Origin: Acephala macrosclerotiorum
Lineage: Eukaryota > Ascomycota > Leotiomycetes > Helotiales > Mollisiaceae
NCBI GenBank assembly: GCA_014904845.1
Contig: MU119387.1
Location: forward strand, 1 to 64,000
DNA length: 64,000 nucleotides
Reading direction: 5' to 3'
Part shown: piece after piece, positions 11,931-22,599 of the stretch
Numbering within the stretch: position 1 is the stretch's first letter
Layout of the letters: the number at the start of each line of letters is the position of its first letter
Program-made: the position numbers and the translations under genes
Notes under the pieces: model-generated
What the model was told of the DNA's origin: nothing
Databases searched by the model: none
Seen by the model: the letters and a program-made list of their open reading frames with translations, nothing else

Positions 11931-13532
11931 ATGGTCAATTTTGAGATTCCATCCCAATACACTTTCTCGCCTTCCGAGGGTACGCCGCAACTTACGATTA
12001 ATCGTGAGGCTACCATCGACCTTGATAGTAGCAATGCATTCGAAGGCCCTGAAAAACTTTTAGAAGTCTGGTTCGCACCAGCTCCTGAAGCGCTTCCGCC
12101 AGGAACCAAGAAGGATGGACTCAAGGCAGTCCATGCCGAGACATGGAAGGGAATGCTAGATTTGGTCAACTGCAAGGTTCTCTCTGTTGTTGAGTCTGAG
12201 CTCGTTGATGCCTACCTTTTATCTGAGTCGAGCATGTTTGTCTTCCCTCACAAGCTTATCTTGAAGACATGCGGCACCACCACGCTCCTCCTTGGTATTC
12301 GTCGTATGTTGAGGATTGCGGCGGTCGAAGCTGGATTCCCTTCTCATAACACCCGCTCTTTGGAGGATATCAAGACTGCTGCTACGCCATACCGAGTCTT
12401 CTACAGCCGCAAGAACTTTTTGTTCCCTGACAAGCAGCATGGGCCACATCGTAGCTGGAAGCAGGAGGTCAAGTTTTTGGACGACATGTTCCTCGGTGGC
12501 AGTGCATACATGGTGGGCAAAATGAATGGGGACCATTGGTATCTCTATTTAACAACACCAAATACGACACTTACGCCACCACGAACTCCTGACAGCGAGA
12601 GAGCCGAGACCGAGACAAAGGTTTTAAATATCCCTGCCAGTTCGGCCTACGCAGTAGGACAGAGAGCCATGGAGAATGACGATGAGACCCTCGAGATCTT
12701 GATGACGGATCTTGAACCAGAGAGTGCCAAGCAGTTCTACCTTGAACACGCGAGTGCGGTCGCGGAGGGCAAATACTCTGAGAGGGCAGATCGAGCACGC
12801 CGCGAAGCAGCAAACCACCTCGGGGACCTCAGTGGACCCAACATGACCGATTCAACCCTAAGCGGCACCACAGCAGGCAGCACCACCGCCAACGACGAGA
12901 CCTTTGACGTATTCAGCCAAACCTCTTCTGACAACGGAGCCTACACTCCAGACGACGACGTTGGCTACCCCGAAGATCTCAGCACAGAAGGTCACGCTCT
13001 AGGCACCGTGGTATCCGAGACGTGCGGTCTCTCGGACGTCTATCCTACATCCAGATACCCTGATGCACGCGTCGACGCCTATCTCTTCACACCCTGCGGC
13101 TTTTCAGCCAACGGTGTGATTCCAGCTCCCGATCAAGCAGGCACAGCTACGCATTACTTCACGGTTCACGTCACGCCTGAACCACAATGCTCATACGCAT
13201 CTTTCGAAACTAATGTCCCAGGACGTCAAACAGGACGCGAGACTCACGAGGTGATTGAGCATGTGGTTGAAATCTTCAAGCCGGGTCGTTTCAGCGTCAC
13301 GTTGTTTGAAGCGAAGACTAATTCGGTGGAGGTACATAGATTGGGTCTCGATGATGGAGGGAAGGATGAGAAGATGGCGGGCGCATTGCGGAGTGCGAAG
13401 ATGGAGAAGATTAGAGGGTATAGGAGGGTGGATCGTATCGTGCACGACTTCGATGGGTATGATCTTGTGTTCCGGTACTATGAGCGTGAGGGTTGGATGG
13501 GTGGTGGACCTCGATTGGGTGAGGTTGATTGA
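11931..13532 (+). CDS. SPE2: S-adenosylmethionine decarboxylase proenzyme
   Basis: Cytosolic pyruvoyl enzyme that decarboxylates S-adenosylmethionine to supply aminopropyl groups for spermidine and spermine. The single exon encodes 533 residues, long for the family because of a Ser/Thr/Asp-rich insertion (about residues 290-360). The N-terminal motif AFEGPEKLLEVWF carries the two conserved active-site Glu. The self-cleavage site is in DAYLLSESSMFVFPHK, where cutting before Ser makes the beta chain and the pyruvoyl-alpha chain. LKTCGTTTLL carries the conserved Cys. The last third includes RFSVTLFEAK and a C-terminal segment rich in aromatic residues, as in fungal homologues. Start ATG 11931 sits about 40 residues before the EGPEK motif. 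Confidence 0.95.
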   Translation: MVNFEIPSQYTFSPSEGTPQLTINREATIDLDSSNAFEGPEKLLEVWFAPAPEALPPGTKKDGLKAVHAETWKGMLDLVNCKVLSVVESELVDAYLLSESSMFVFPHKLILKTCGTTTLLLGIRRMLRIAAVEAGFPSHNTRSLEDIKTAATPYRVFYSRKNFLFPDKQHGPHRSWKQEVKFLDDMFLGGSAYMVGKMNGDHWYLYLTTPNTTLTPPRTPDSERAETETKVLNIPASSAYAVGQRAMENDDETLEILMTDLEPESAKQFYLEHASAVAEGKYSERADRARREAANHLGDLSGPNMTDSTLSGTTAGSTTANDETFDVFSQTSSDNGAYTPDDDVGYPEDLSTEGHALGTVVSETCGLSDVYPTSRYPDARVDAYLFTPCGFSANGVIPAPDQAGTATHYFTVHVTPEPQCSYASFETNVPGRQTGRETHEVIEHVVEIFKPGRFSVTLFEAKTNSVEVHRLGLDDGGKDEKMAGALRSAKMEKIRGYRRVDRIVHDFDGYDLVFRYYEREGWMGGGPRLGEVD

Positions 13533-15088
13533 GGGGTGAAGCGAGGGTTACTTTGGGGGCGAGTGATGGCACGGTTTTACGGTACTCGGTGTGCGTTGCT
13601 TTTGCATGCGTGCTTTCGTCTTTTGTCCATTGAGGGGATCTGCTATGCGTCTGGCAGCGTCTGTCGTTACTTCGATCGTTACATCAACCAGACTCTATAT
13701 ATGCCAATGAGGGGCACGATGACGATGAACACGATAGAAAGCTTCTTTCTTCACGCAATGCATTTCTTCTGCTTCACGAAACTTGGTCTTCGTGAGACGG
13801 TATGCACTCCACTTTTAATATATGAACAGAGGGTTGCAGCAGGTCCCGACCTCAATTAATACTTCATGCACTTCACGATGAACGAAAATAGAATCTGGGT
13901 CGTAAACCTCTCGACCTCAAGGCTCGAAGCGGTGTGCCATCGCCAATCGTGATATCAAGTTTGGCTACCGTGAGCATAGCCCCTCCATTTCAAAGGCCGT
14001 AGTGCGTGATGGTTGGAGAGGATTTGTTCTCGGTGTGACGGGAAGTGCAATGGATTTGGGTCGCAGAGTCGCGTCCGTAAGGTTTCGGAACGGGATTTTG
14101 TTCTTCCTGAGGCCACCAGGCCGAGATTACTTAGTCGCGTGTAGAGGCCCTGGTTTGGAGGGACGATGGTGGTAAAGGTGTACCAAATCCCGATGAAAAG
14201 CGGCTGGTGAGTGGCAGATGTGAGAAATAGAAGTCGACATATGACCAAGGGGTCCTTCTCCATCACTGACAAATCCATTCGCTGAAATTGAGCCTCCTCT
14301 CGCGCCCACCCTCAGTAAGGTAAGCATAAAGTGCAGCTCATAGTAATGCACGACTTATGAACGTCCAATCGCGCTCTCCACGAAGGGATCGCGGTCTCCT
14401 TTTATATTCGCGTCGAGCGTGTCCACGCTAGCCTTCCCCCCTGCGTTGGTCCCCCGTCGGCGCCAGATCCTACTCTCGTCCATCCACTCACCTGTCCCCC
14501 TTTCTTTCGCATGAACATTGATGAACCTGGACCGCTCCCAAACCAGTTGCGCTAGCATTCCTCAGGACCCCCGCCAGAAGCACATCCCTCCCGGATTGGC
14601 CAACACCCATATCAGGCACTCGTCGCGATTGGAGCCTGACGCGTGCGGGACACGCTGCGACGCGGTGAGGTGCATACGCTACTGCGGTTTCGAGCACGAG
14701 AAATTGAACCAGAGCGGAATCCTGTCGTGGGTCGGAAATCGTGCTTGCCACTCAGCGCGCAGCATCGGCTCGTGTGTGAGGGACGAGAAGTTACGGGCGC
14801 TGCTTGATATATGTCCATTCCCCCCATTTCAGGCGAGAGACTGGTTCTGTTCTTGTTGTTTGGGGCGAAAAGGAGGAAAGGGTCGATAAACAAACAATAC
14901 TCACAGGAGCGAAAGGCAGGAAAGACGCAGCGGGTAATTGATCGAACGTGAGTTTGATTGAACAATTACTTGGTGGCGTTTCCGAGGGAGACTTGTCTAC
15001 TGTACTTGGGCTCAAGGTTCGGCTGAGGGTTCGACAGGTTGAGAAGGATCAATTGAAGCTCAACACCCACAACACCGACACCATCACA
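13533..15088. other. Intergenic, 3' UTR of AdoMetDC and promoter of next gene
   Basis: Several open stretches occur here (for example 13536-13859 and 14612-14965 minus), but none has family signal. The region near 14350-14900 is GC-rich, which inflates open frames by chance. Confidence 0.4.
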
Positions 15089-16416
15089 ATGGCAACACAA
15101 ATGGCAACTGCGAGGCAGCCCTTCGCACCACTGAATGGATCACGACTCCAGAACCTCACTTCCCTCAAGAATCGTCAGAATGGTATGTACAAACCCCACA
15201 TCAACTTCGACTCGATTGTCCTATCACCATGAATCTCACATCCCCTCCTTTAGCTATCGTGAACACCCTCTCCCCTCCAAGCAAGCGAAAAGCAACATCC
15301 TTCGAAGCCGACAACGACAACAGCGAAAACATCGACCCCGTCATCTTCCTCTCTCCAAAGCGATCGAAATGTCCTGACGGCACCCCGTCCGGAAAAGACG
15401 CATACGCGAAACCAATCAACTACTTCCTAACCCGCGCACCTCCTTCTCCTAACGACTTCTCATCCTTAAAACCCTCTCTCACATCTCCTCGTCGACCAAT
15501 CCTCCCTGCCCGATCTCCTGCCCCGCGAATCAATACCGCGAAAGCAACTCCCCTCTCTGCGCCTGCCGGTCGCAGCCCAACACGGAAGCGTATCGGTATC
15601 CTGAACCGTCGCAAAACATCTGGTTCGTTCACACGTGTTGATCCTCCCAAGTTCTCTGGCGCATCTGCCTCCACCGGCTTGGGATTCTCGATCGATGCCG
15701 CATTGTCTGGAACAATTCCATCATACACTCCTCGTCAAGCCCAAGCTTCTGCCAAAGCGGAACCAGACTTCTCTGCCATCCCGCTTCTGCATACACCAGA
15801 GGTCAAGGACTCGTGGTTCTTTGAGATTCATGAGGATACAGAAGAAGAGTTGGCGACGAATCTGATGGAGCATGGTGCTTGTACACTTGATATCAGCTCC
15901 GATGAAGAAAGTCGAGTACGCGAACGCGATAATCGTGGAAAGGAGAATGTCCCTCCTCCAGATGATATCTCGCAGACGAGAACTCGATTGACGAATGAGG
16001 TTGAGTCGAATGAGATATCGATGGAAGAGATTAAATCTAGAGTTAGAGCTGCCAGACGAAAGAGAGATGAGGAGGAGGGGAAGATTGAGCTGGATCGTGC
16101 TCCACTTGGTGATCTTGCGGCTGAGGATTTCTATGCAGAAGGGTGTGATGGGGAGAGTGTATTCTTGGTTCATTCTGAGGAAGAAGATGAGGTCGAGGAA
16201 CATGCTGAGGTTCCTGTGGGCTTTAACGTCAGCGCTGAGCCTAAGGGCAAGGGGAAAGAAGTTGAAGTTGATGCCATCCCACAACTAGACATCGATACCT
16301 TGATGTCAAGGGATCGCTTCGAAGCTGCACCAAAAGCTTTCCTTCTTCAACCGATCGAGAAGGCTGAAGACAATTTCGAAATCTATGAGAGTGCCAGCGC
16401 CAATGGAGATGACTAG
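15089..16416 (+). CDS. Conserved fungal nuclear-type protein with KEN box and D-box motifs
   Basis: Two exons, 15089-15182 and 15254-16416, joined in phase 1 through a GT-AG intron. The first exon starts MATQMATARQPFAPLNGSRL. The product is about 418 residues, mostly disordered, and Ser/Pro- and Lys/Arg-rich in the first half with several SP and TP sites (LSPPSKRK, FLSPKRSK, SLTSPRRP). The middle has DSWFFEIHEDTEEELATNLMEH and LDISSDEES. A KEN box (RGKENVPP, about residue 250) is followed by RAPLGDL, which fits the RxxLxxL destruction-box pattern, and later by LDIDTLMSRDRFE. I recall similar proteins in other filamentous ascomycetes but know no assigned function. The motif set suggests a cell-cycle-regulated protein or a target or modulator of the anaphase-promoting complex; that role is inference. 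Confidence 0.7.
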
Positions 16417-17547
16417 AGTGGTGATGTGAGCTCGTCGTTGGTCTGTTTTGATTATGTATGTTGGTCTGGTTGGAGTATAGTTGGTGTTCGGCGGCGTGTT
16501 CGAATTTAAAAGGGTGTGTGGGGTGCTTTGCTTGCTGTATATCCTCGCGCGTGTGGGTTATTGTTTTGCTGTTGCTATTGCTATATACCAGTACGAAGTA
16601 ATTGAATTGTGCTATCCAGCTTCATGCTTCCTGGTGATCATCCATGTGCGTGTCTCCCTGGTGGCTTTGAGTTGATGATGATGATGATGACGCCCTGCCT
16701 TGATCTTAGAGATTCTTGAAGTGGCTAGTCGCCTATCGTCGGACAGACTTTAAAGTCGTCAACAATGTCCCTGTCTACTTCACATGTTCGGAGGCAATAT
16801 ATGTCCTGTATCGATTTCGAACATTGCTCTCATAGTCAGTAGCCCAAACAAAGTCAGAGATTCGATCAAGGATCAATGTATATATCTACTTTACATTTTC
16901 GGATAGATCGTATATCCTTTTTACACTTCAATACTTTTACTTGTGGTCAAAGACTAAAAAGAAACCGTAAATCCAACTCGCCCAAGATTACTCGCCTCGG
17001 TCTTACACATAACGAGCAAGCTTAGTTACGCTTCGTATATGCATGCCTTTGTCAGTCGCCTACCTTTCGTCCGCTAAGCAAGCAACGAGCGATTCCCGAT
17101 TCTAGTTTATACTTAATCATTTATCGGCATCCATTTGGTTTCTTTACTTTCTGCCTTCTGTTCCTAGCCCAGATTTCCTTTGTCTGGCTTAGTATTCCTT
17201 TTATCAACGCAAGTGCTGTCAATATTATTCCAGATACTATGTCGGGTTTCGGCCCCGTCTTTATGTCCCTCCGGGCGTTCTCTTCTTTTAATTGTATTAA
17301 TATCGCGATGCTTATTTGCTGATATGATGCTACACATGTTGCTCACCCCCATTCTTGCTTCGGCCTCACTTGCCGACTGCAGCAGATGCAGCCACCAAAG
17401 CTAAGCTTATCTCACCTCACTTCATCTCATATCAACCCTCCCCATCTCTTACATCTCTTACAACTTCCTTCAAACCTTCATCTCACTCATTCTCATCCTC
17501 ATCCCCTCAAAATCTACTCTCAAGCTCACCCCTCGAGCAAAGCAATC
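16417..17547. other. Intergenic, 3' UTR and long promoter
   Basis: A short GAT microsatellite lies near 16673-16690. A pyrimidine-rich, CT-dominated stretch at about 17400-17540 directly precedes the next ATG, typical of strong fungal promoters and 5' UTRs. No gene seen. Confidence 0.5.
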
Positions 17548-18624
17548 ATGGCCACCACGGAAAAACCAACCTACGCAACCTTCCGCTGCCTCTCCCGCGG
17601 CAGCATCGTCGAGCACTCCCCACATCTCTATCATCTTCCACCCATCGCAGATTTCGGAGATGTCCAGTCTTTACCTATGATAGACATCAAATCTTCCATG
17701 GATCTCGGAGAAAAGTCTCCATACACCTTGGGGAAACATGGATTCAGAGCCGTCCGCGCCCCCTCAAAGGTCTTTTCCGCCCCTTACGATCACTCATCCT
17801 GGAACTCCCCAGACGTCCTGAAAAACGTCTACATCCCCGAAATCGAAAAAATCCTTCTCAAAGTAACAGGCGGCCGAAAAGTCTACACAGACCAAGTCGT
17901 AATCCGCAACAACCTCCACACTGAAGTCGATGGCCTAGCTCGTTCTCAAGATAAATCTTCTTCTGAAAATGGAGGAGAGGAGAAGAAAGATGATCTTGAT
18001 GATTTCCCCAAATTAATAGGCGTGGGAGAAGGCACGGGAGCAAGTCCAGCACCAAAATTGCACCTCGATTTCGCGCCTGAGGGAGCGAGGACACATTTGC
18101 GGAAATACCATCCCAAAGCAACCATCCTCGCACAAGAAATCATCGAGGCGGAAGATAAGATCTGCCTTGAAAAAGGGATAAGCATTCAAGAATTAGGGCA
18201 AGAGGGAAACTACACCGGTCCTCGCTGGGCCATGTTTTCCGTCTGGCGGCCCCTGAAGAAGGTTCGACGGGATCCGTTGGCGGTGGGTGATTGTAGTACG
18301 TTCCCCCAAGCGGATTATGTGGAGTTTGATGTGCGGTTCCCGACGATTGGGGGGCGGGAGGGGGAGACGCATGGGGAGAGGGCGTTTTTGAGTTATGGGC
18401 CGAAGGGGAGTCGGGTGGGGGAGAGGCATGAGTGGTATTGGATTAAGGGACAGGATGTGGATGAGGTGTTGGTGATTCAGCTTTTTGATAGTGAAGCTGA
18501 GAAGGAGGGGAGAGGGATGGGAGGGGGTGTGATGCATAGTAGCGTTGTGTTGGATGAGGAAGATAGCGGGGAGGTGAAGGAGGCGAGGGAGAGTTGTGAG
18601 GTGAGGTGTTGTGTTATTTGGTAG
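17548..18624 (+). CDS. CmcJ/AsaB-like (GA4 desaturase family) Fe(II)-dependent oxygenase homologue
   Basis: Single exon of 358 residues. Matches the shape of the fungal family annotated as GA4 desaturase, AsaB or CmcJ/NvfI, which includes oxygenases of secondary metabolism. Visible landmarks: KLHLDFAPEGARTHLRK near the middle, giving a candidate metal-binding H-x-D; GPRWAMFSVWRPLKKVRRDPLAVGD, the family's strongly conserved WRP...DPLA block; and ERHEWYWIKGQDVDEVLVIQLFDSE, the conserved H.W.Y...Q...E...FDS block; then MHSSVVLDE with a late His. ATG 17548 (MATTEKP) was preferred over an upstream in-frame ATG at 17386 whose extension is low-complexity His/Leu/Pro. Substrate is unknown. No other biosynthetic gene lies next to it, so a cluster role is not supported. 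Confidence 0.75.
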   Translation: MATTEKPTYATFRCLSRGSIVEHSPHLYHLPPIADFGDVQSLPMIDIKSSMDLGEKSPYTLGKHGFRAVRAPSKVFSAPYDHSSWNSPDVLKNVYIPEIEKILLKVTGGRKVYTDQVVIRNNLHTEVDGLARSQDKSSSENGGEEKKDDLDDFPKLIGVGEGTGASPAPKLHLDFAPEGARTHLRKYHPKATILAQEIIEAEDKICLEKGISIQELGQEGNYTGPRWAMFSVWRPLKKVRRDPLAVGDCSTFPQADYVEFDVRFPTIGGREGETHGERAFLSYGPKGSRVGERHEWYWIKGQDVDEVLVIQLFDSEAEKEGRGMGGGVMHSSVVLDEEDSGEVKEARESCEVRCCVIW

Positions 18625-19073
18625 ATGGAGAAAATTGGGGAGTTTGAGATGATTAGAGGGGTTTAGAGGAGTTTCGGAGGCAGGATCGAAAGTCAATAAA
18701 TGATTTGGACATAAGAGATGGTCACGCTGAAGCAGACTGCAAGTTGTAGTACTGTAGAGACTTCCTCTTTTTGTGGCTTCTTCCTATGATGGTTTGATAT
18801 TTTGATACTTTTCTTTACAGATCATTCTATTTCGAGGGAGCTTCCTCTTCGCGGCTTCCATTTTATCGCAACTTCCTCTTGCCACGCATTCTTCTATCAT
18901 CGAGTTCTTTTCAACGCACCGCTTGCTGCTTCGACAGTCGTCATTCCTCAACCGGATTCGTTGTTCACTATTCTATCTAACTATTTAGTGGGCACGATCA
19001 GGACTCGGATGCATACTCACACGGTACTTGCACTCTCATTTCTTCTAGCCCGCTGTCTGTTAGAATACTTACT
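18625..19073. other. Intergenic
   Basis: Convergent 3' ends of the oxygenase-like gene and the HET pseudogene. No feature seen. Confidence 0.5.
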
Positions 19074-20535
19074 TCAACATATTCTGAACTTTGTGGCCTT
19101 TATGTCAGTCAGCAACTTGCCATCCATGATACCATCGACGCATATCTCACCTAATATCTTAAACATGCCTCCGCTAGTCCAAGGACTAGGCTGCTCCAAA
19201 AAAAAGCCGTTGGGGATGGGGCCCCGCTTTGCACCCGCCCATGGGCTAATATAGGCGGGGTTTTTATTTTGGGAGTCTCCTATGGGTGGAGTTTTTGAAG
19301 ATACTCCCCCCATAAAGCTCCGTGGTGCCCCCGTGCGCAGCCTACCAAGGACATACGGCACGTCCGCATCAAAGAAAATCACAATCACATCATCGACTTT
19401 CATACCGCAGGTTCCCAAACCAGCATAGCCTTCTCTTGACCGAAAATTGCACTTGTTAAATGAGCACTCTGTAAGTAAGACATTGGTATAGTGCTTCGCT
19501 TCTGCTCGGGCGGCATCAATCATCACGGACAAGATGGATGTCGCGTATTCTTTTTGCTCTTTCGTTCCTCCTTCTTTCCAGTTGGTTGCAACATCCTTCA
19601 TTAGTTTCAGGCACTTCTTCAGTTGCTGAAATCCTTCAGTACAATTTTTGTGCCGTGACCACTAGGTCGATCCAAACATGTGAGTCGGGCAAGTTCCGGC
19701 GTAGGTGAGCTGCTTTACACCGTTAACGAGGATGCATTTACTACGACTGCTGGCCAATCCTGCCATATGCCCTCTGCCTCTTGAATGAATTTCCCAAGTT
19801 CGAACCAGTCGTCTCCAACCGGATCCTTTAACAAATCTCCCGTCATCAAGTGATGAGGAGTCCTGACTCGCTCTACTTCTTCGATGGAAATCTTTAATTT
19901 CTAGGATATTACTGTTGCTCCCCTTGGGAAAATTATGGAGGGCTTGGAAGACCCAAATGTGGAGAATGGTTTGTCGATGGGCTGACAATGAGCTGTTGGC
20001 TGAAGTTTGGGCGCTTCAGTCACAAGCCCAAGATGGAAACCCACTTGGTTCATATCTCCGCAGTCGACAACCCAAGATTTCCAGTTAAGTGTTCGTGAGC
20101 ATTGTTCTTGACATGTCGAGGTATAGATCAGTCGGCTTATAGTTCCCTGAATAATTAACCCGTATGCTGAGTTCGTCTCTGTCATCAGCAAGGCCCAGCA
20201 GAGCATAGATCTTGTCTCTCTCATCAGTGGCTTTGAATTGCGGGAAGCCCTTGTTAACAGTTATTGCTCCATTGAGCAAAGATAGCAGTGGCGGAGGTGA
20301 TCTTGCGTAGTAAGGAAGTTTGAGTTGGTATTTATCTCTGAATGGCACCATCAAATGCATCGCAAGAATCGAAGGCATCGATTTGAGACCCTCGAGTGAC
20401 TAATTAGGCCCTGGAAAAGACAAAAGCTGTTTTTTATCGATGTTCGCCCTCGAAAGAAAATGTTTGAAGAACACGTCCACTGCGTTCTGCAGGTCTTCAA
20501 CCGGGAGCGTCTTCTTTCCGTAGTTGGATGCCATC
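19074..20535 (-). pseudogene. HET-domain (heterokaryon incompatibility-type) pseudogene, N-terminal domain missing
   Basis: Reads as the middle and C-terminal parts of a HET family protein on the minus strand. The segment at about 20290-20100 has FKATDERDKIYALLGLADDRDEL, the family's RDKIYALLGLA block. About 19840-19730 reads GDDWFELGKFIQEAEGIWQDWP, and 19450-19100 reads REGYAGLGTCGMKVDDVIVIFF then ILGEICVDGIMDG, the usual C-terminal G...GDD...LGE..V.GIMDG block. Frames are broken: a TAG near 20400, a TAA near 20085 and a TGA near 19990 where the family has Trp (FPSWACD followed by stop in place of PSWVPDW), plus frame changes. No N-terminal HET core (ALSY.WG) is found upstream. HET proteins act in allorecognition cell death; this copy looks dead. 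Confidence 0.75.
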
Positions 20536-20889
20536 TTAAGATGACGAGGCAAGAGTGCCCCTCGAAAGCAGATCTGCTAGGAAGCCAAGGCCCTGAAGTT
20601 GCCTATCGGTTTGGAGACTTTCTGACTGGGTCACATTCTGAAGGAGAGATTGACATTTGAAAAGGATTGATGCAAGATTGGGCAAGCTGGCTCTAGTATA
20701 TGTATCACTCAATCAAAGCGAGATGCTAACAAAGACTACTTTCAAGCGAAGAATATGTGTTCTGCAGGCTGTTAAGGATTACTTAAAAGATTCGGAAGCG
20801 CAAAAGGTGACTTGAAAGGAAAAATGAGAAGTTGAGAAGTACTTGTTATCAGCAACAAAATGGAGCCCTTGAAAACAAATTTAACAATT

Positions 20890-20922
20890 AAATTTTTTTT
20901 TTTTTTTTTTTTAAAAAAAATG
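20890..20922. repeat. Poly-T / poly-A homopolymer tract
   Basis: About 22 T followed by eight A, just past the 3' end of the small secreted protein gene. On that gene's strand it reads as T then a long A run. Confidence 0.8.
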
Positions 20923-20984
20923 TCCAAGAAGCGTTAGTTCTCTCCATAGTGACAGACTGTCCAGCATCTCCAAGTATCTTCCCC

Positions 20985-21477
20985 TCACAGCGCGACATCC
21001 TTTCCATTAACCTGCACTGTAACCTTCCCCGTGACCTTATCCCCAAACACGGCAATATTAAACGTAACATTGTTATAAACTCCGCCCAACCCAAACGTCA
21101 GATTGTTTCCAGTGAGCGTCCATCCTCCTCCTAATGCACCTTCGCTTTGTCCTGGGATCCCAGCGTTGAACCCTCCTCCAAGTGTTCCTGCCACAATAAG
21201 ATCAGCAATATTCTAGAAGCGATGCGAGAGAGGCTAAAAGGTAAAATTGAGAGAGGGTAAAGAGAAATGGAAAAAAGGTAGAAGTACCGTTCCCAAAATT
21301 TATCCCAGCTCCAGCAGAGTACCCGAAGTCCAGATTCGATGCTCCGTACGCGAGGTCTCCAACTCGGGTTATTTGATCTACGGACTCGACGTTCGTAACG
21401 TTTATTGGGAGAGAGGTATTTTGGGCTAGCGATGAGGCGATTGCGAGGGTCAGAGGGAGGAGGATTGAGGTGCGCAT
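20985..21477 (-). CDS. Small secreted glycine-rich protein
   Basis: Two exons, 21477-21288 and 21187-20985, with a 100-base GT-AG intron and matching phase, giving 130 residues. The N-terminus MRTSILLPLTLAIASSLAQ is a clear signal peptide. The mature part is Gly/Asn-rich (GASNLDFGYSAGAGINFGNG, then a second-exon segment with LGGGFNAGIPG and ALGGGWTLTG) and has several N-x-S/T glycosylation sites. It ends in a Val/Thr-rich strand-like stretch. There are no cysteines in the mature part that I can see, unlike most small secreted effectors. Function is unknown. The 5' flank is shared with a second locus near 26.4 kb. Confidence 0.6.
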
Positions 21478-21489
21478 GGTGGATAAGGC

Positions 21490-21677
21490 AATGGGTTTTT
21501 CGAAAAGAGAGTGGTGCCGGATATTTGGCAAAAAGAATAAAGTTTTAAAGAAAAGAGAGATAAAAAGGAGAAAAAAACAGGGAAATGATAAGGTCAAAGT
21601 ATCATTTCAGATATACTTTTTCGTGATGAGCTCTTAGTCTTGGCGAAAGTATATTTGTCGATAAGATCCATGCCTCC
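21490..21677. repeat. Dispersed duplication, copy 1
   Basis: Nearly collinear with 26400-26567: both contain GAAAAGAGAGT.GTGCCGGA.ATTTGGC and the AAGATCCATGCCTCCGTA end. The copy spans the 5' flank of the small secreted protein and the last codons of the F-box-type pseudogene. Confidence 0.75.
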
Positions 21678-22594
21678 GTAATAAAAAGTGGCTCGCCGGG
21701 AATATGCCGGAATACTTGCGCAATACCGCCCCCAGAATTTACGATTTCATCGCCGTAGGCGTACCTGCGAAAGGCATTGTCATCTTCCTCTTCGCTTGAG
21801 TTGTAGCCTGGAGGCATCGTCGTCTCCGACGCTGCTTTGCTGGGACTGAGGAGTCAAAGACAAATGCCATCGCAATGTGTGGAGCGCGAAAGTACCATTG
21901 ACCGGATGGGCTAGTCATGTTAAAGTGGATACAACGACTCTTAAAATTCTTCCAAAAGGGCTCCACAATGATGGGAGACTTGGGGTCAAGAGCTGGATTT
22001 GCTCAAGATTTCCCGGCCATAATAACGAATTGTCTATGACCCCCCAATATAGAGAGTGTTCAAGCTGCTCTGATGACTTGTTGCTCTCCACAAAGCGCTG
22101 CTGAGCGGATCATGGCGAGCACTAGGGCGCAATAGATTTGTCGGCTGCCAGGCTTGGTCAAAAGGCGTCTGGTGCCGCAAGCTTAAGCTCAGGTGCTTAA
22201 TCGATGGGGGAAATGAAAGATCCTCAATTGCATGAACTAAGCCATTGCGACATATACGGCGTAAGGCTGGGTAGCGGGATTCGGCATCTGCGAGTTGCCC
22301 ATACATCTTTCTCAAGTTTGGTAGCTTTTCTGCAATCTCGACGAAGGTTTGCGGTGCAAGCTTGCGGCGGTGAAGGGTTGGCCAGTGGAGTTCAAAACTT
22401 TCAATGCCGCTAACAATAGGGAGCTCCGCGGGATTCAAGAGTCGAATGTAGAAATATCGGTATCTCGTACCAAATTGGCTACATTGAGAACGCCGCTCCT
22501 CTTCTGTTAGCACATACGAACGACCACGGAAGCGATAATCCGTTGGTGAGTAGATAGCCCGGATGTGGAGCCGAATAGAGTATCGGCGAATCAC
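21594..22594 (-). pseudogene. F-box/LRR-like family pseudogene with frameshifts
   Basis: Resembles a large helotialean family of F-box/LRR-type proteins. In the first frame (22594-22034) ELPIVSGIESFELH, FVEIAEKLPNLRKMYGQLAD, SFPPSIKHLSLSLRH and RPSARHDPLSSALWRA are typical. The frame breaks at a run of six C on the plus strand (22040-22045). It resumes one frame over with NSLLWPGNLEQIQLLTPSLPSLWS, then changes again before HFNMTSPSGQWYFRAP (about 21900), again before the acidic GYNSSEEEDDNAFRRYAYGDE stretch, and again before YYGGMDLIDKYTFAKT. At least four shifts make it a pseudogene unless the assembly is poor here. No F-box core was found 5' of 22594. Confidence 0.7.
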
Positions 22595-22599
22595 TGCTT

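Noticed and set aside
17548..18624. Secondary-metabolite gene cluster around the CmcJ/AsaB-like gene
   Set aside because: Neighbours are an unassigned nuclear-type protein and a HET pseudogene; no synthase, P450 or cluster regulator is present.
20890..20922. Long A run downstream of the secreted-protein gene, suggesting a retrocopy
   Set aside because: The gene has an intron with good splice sites, so it is not a processed copy; homopolymers are common here.
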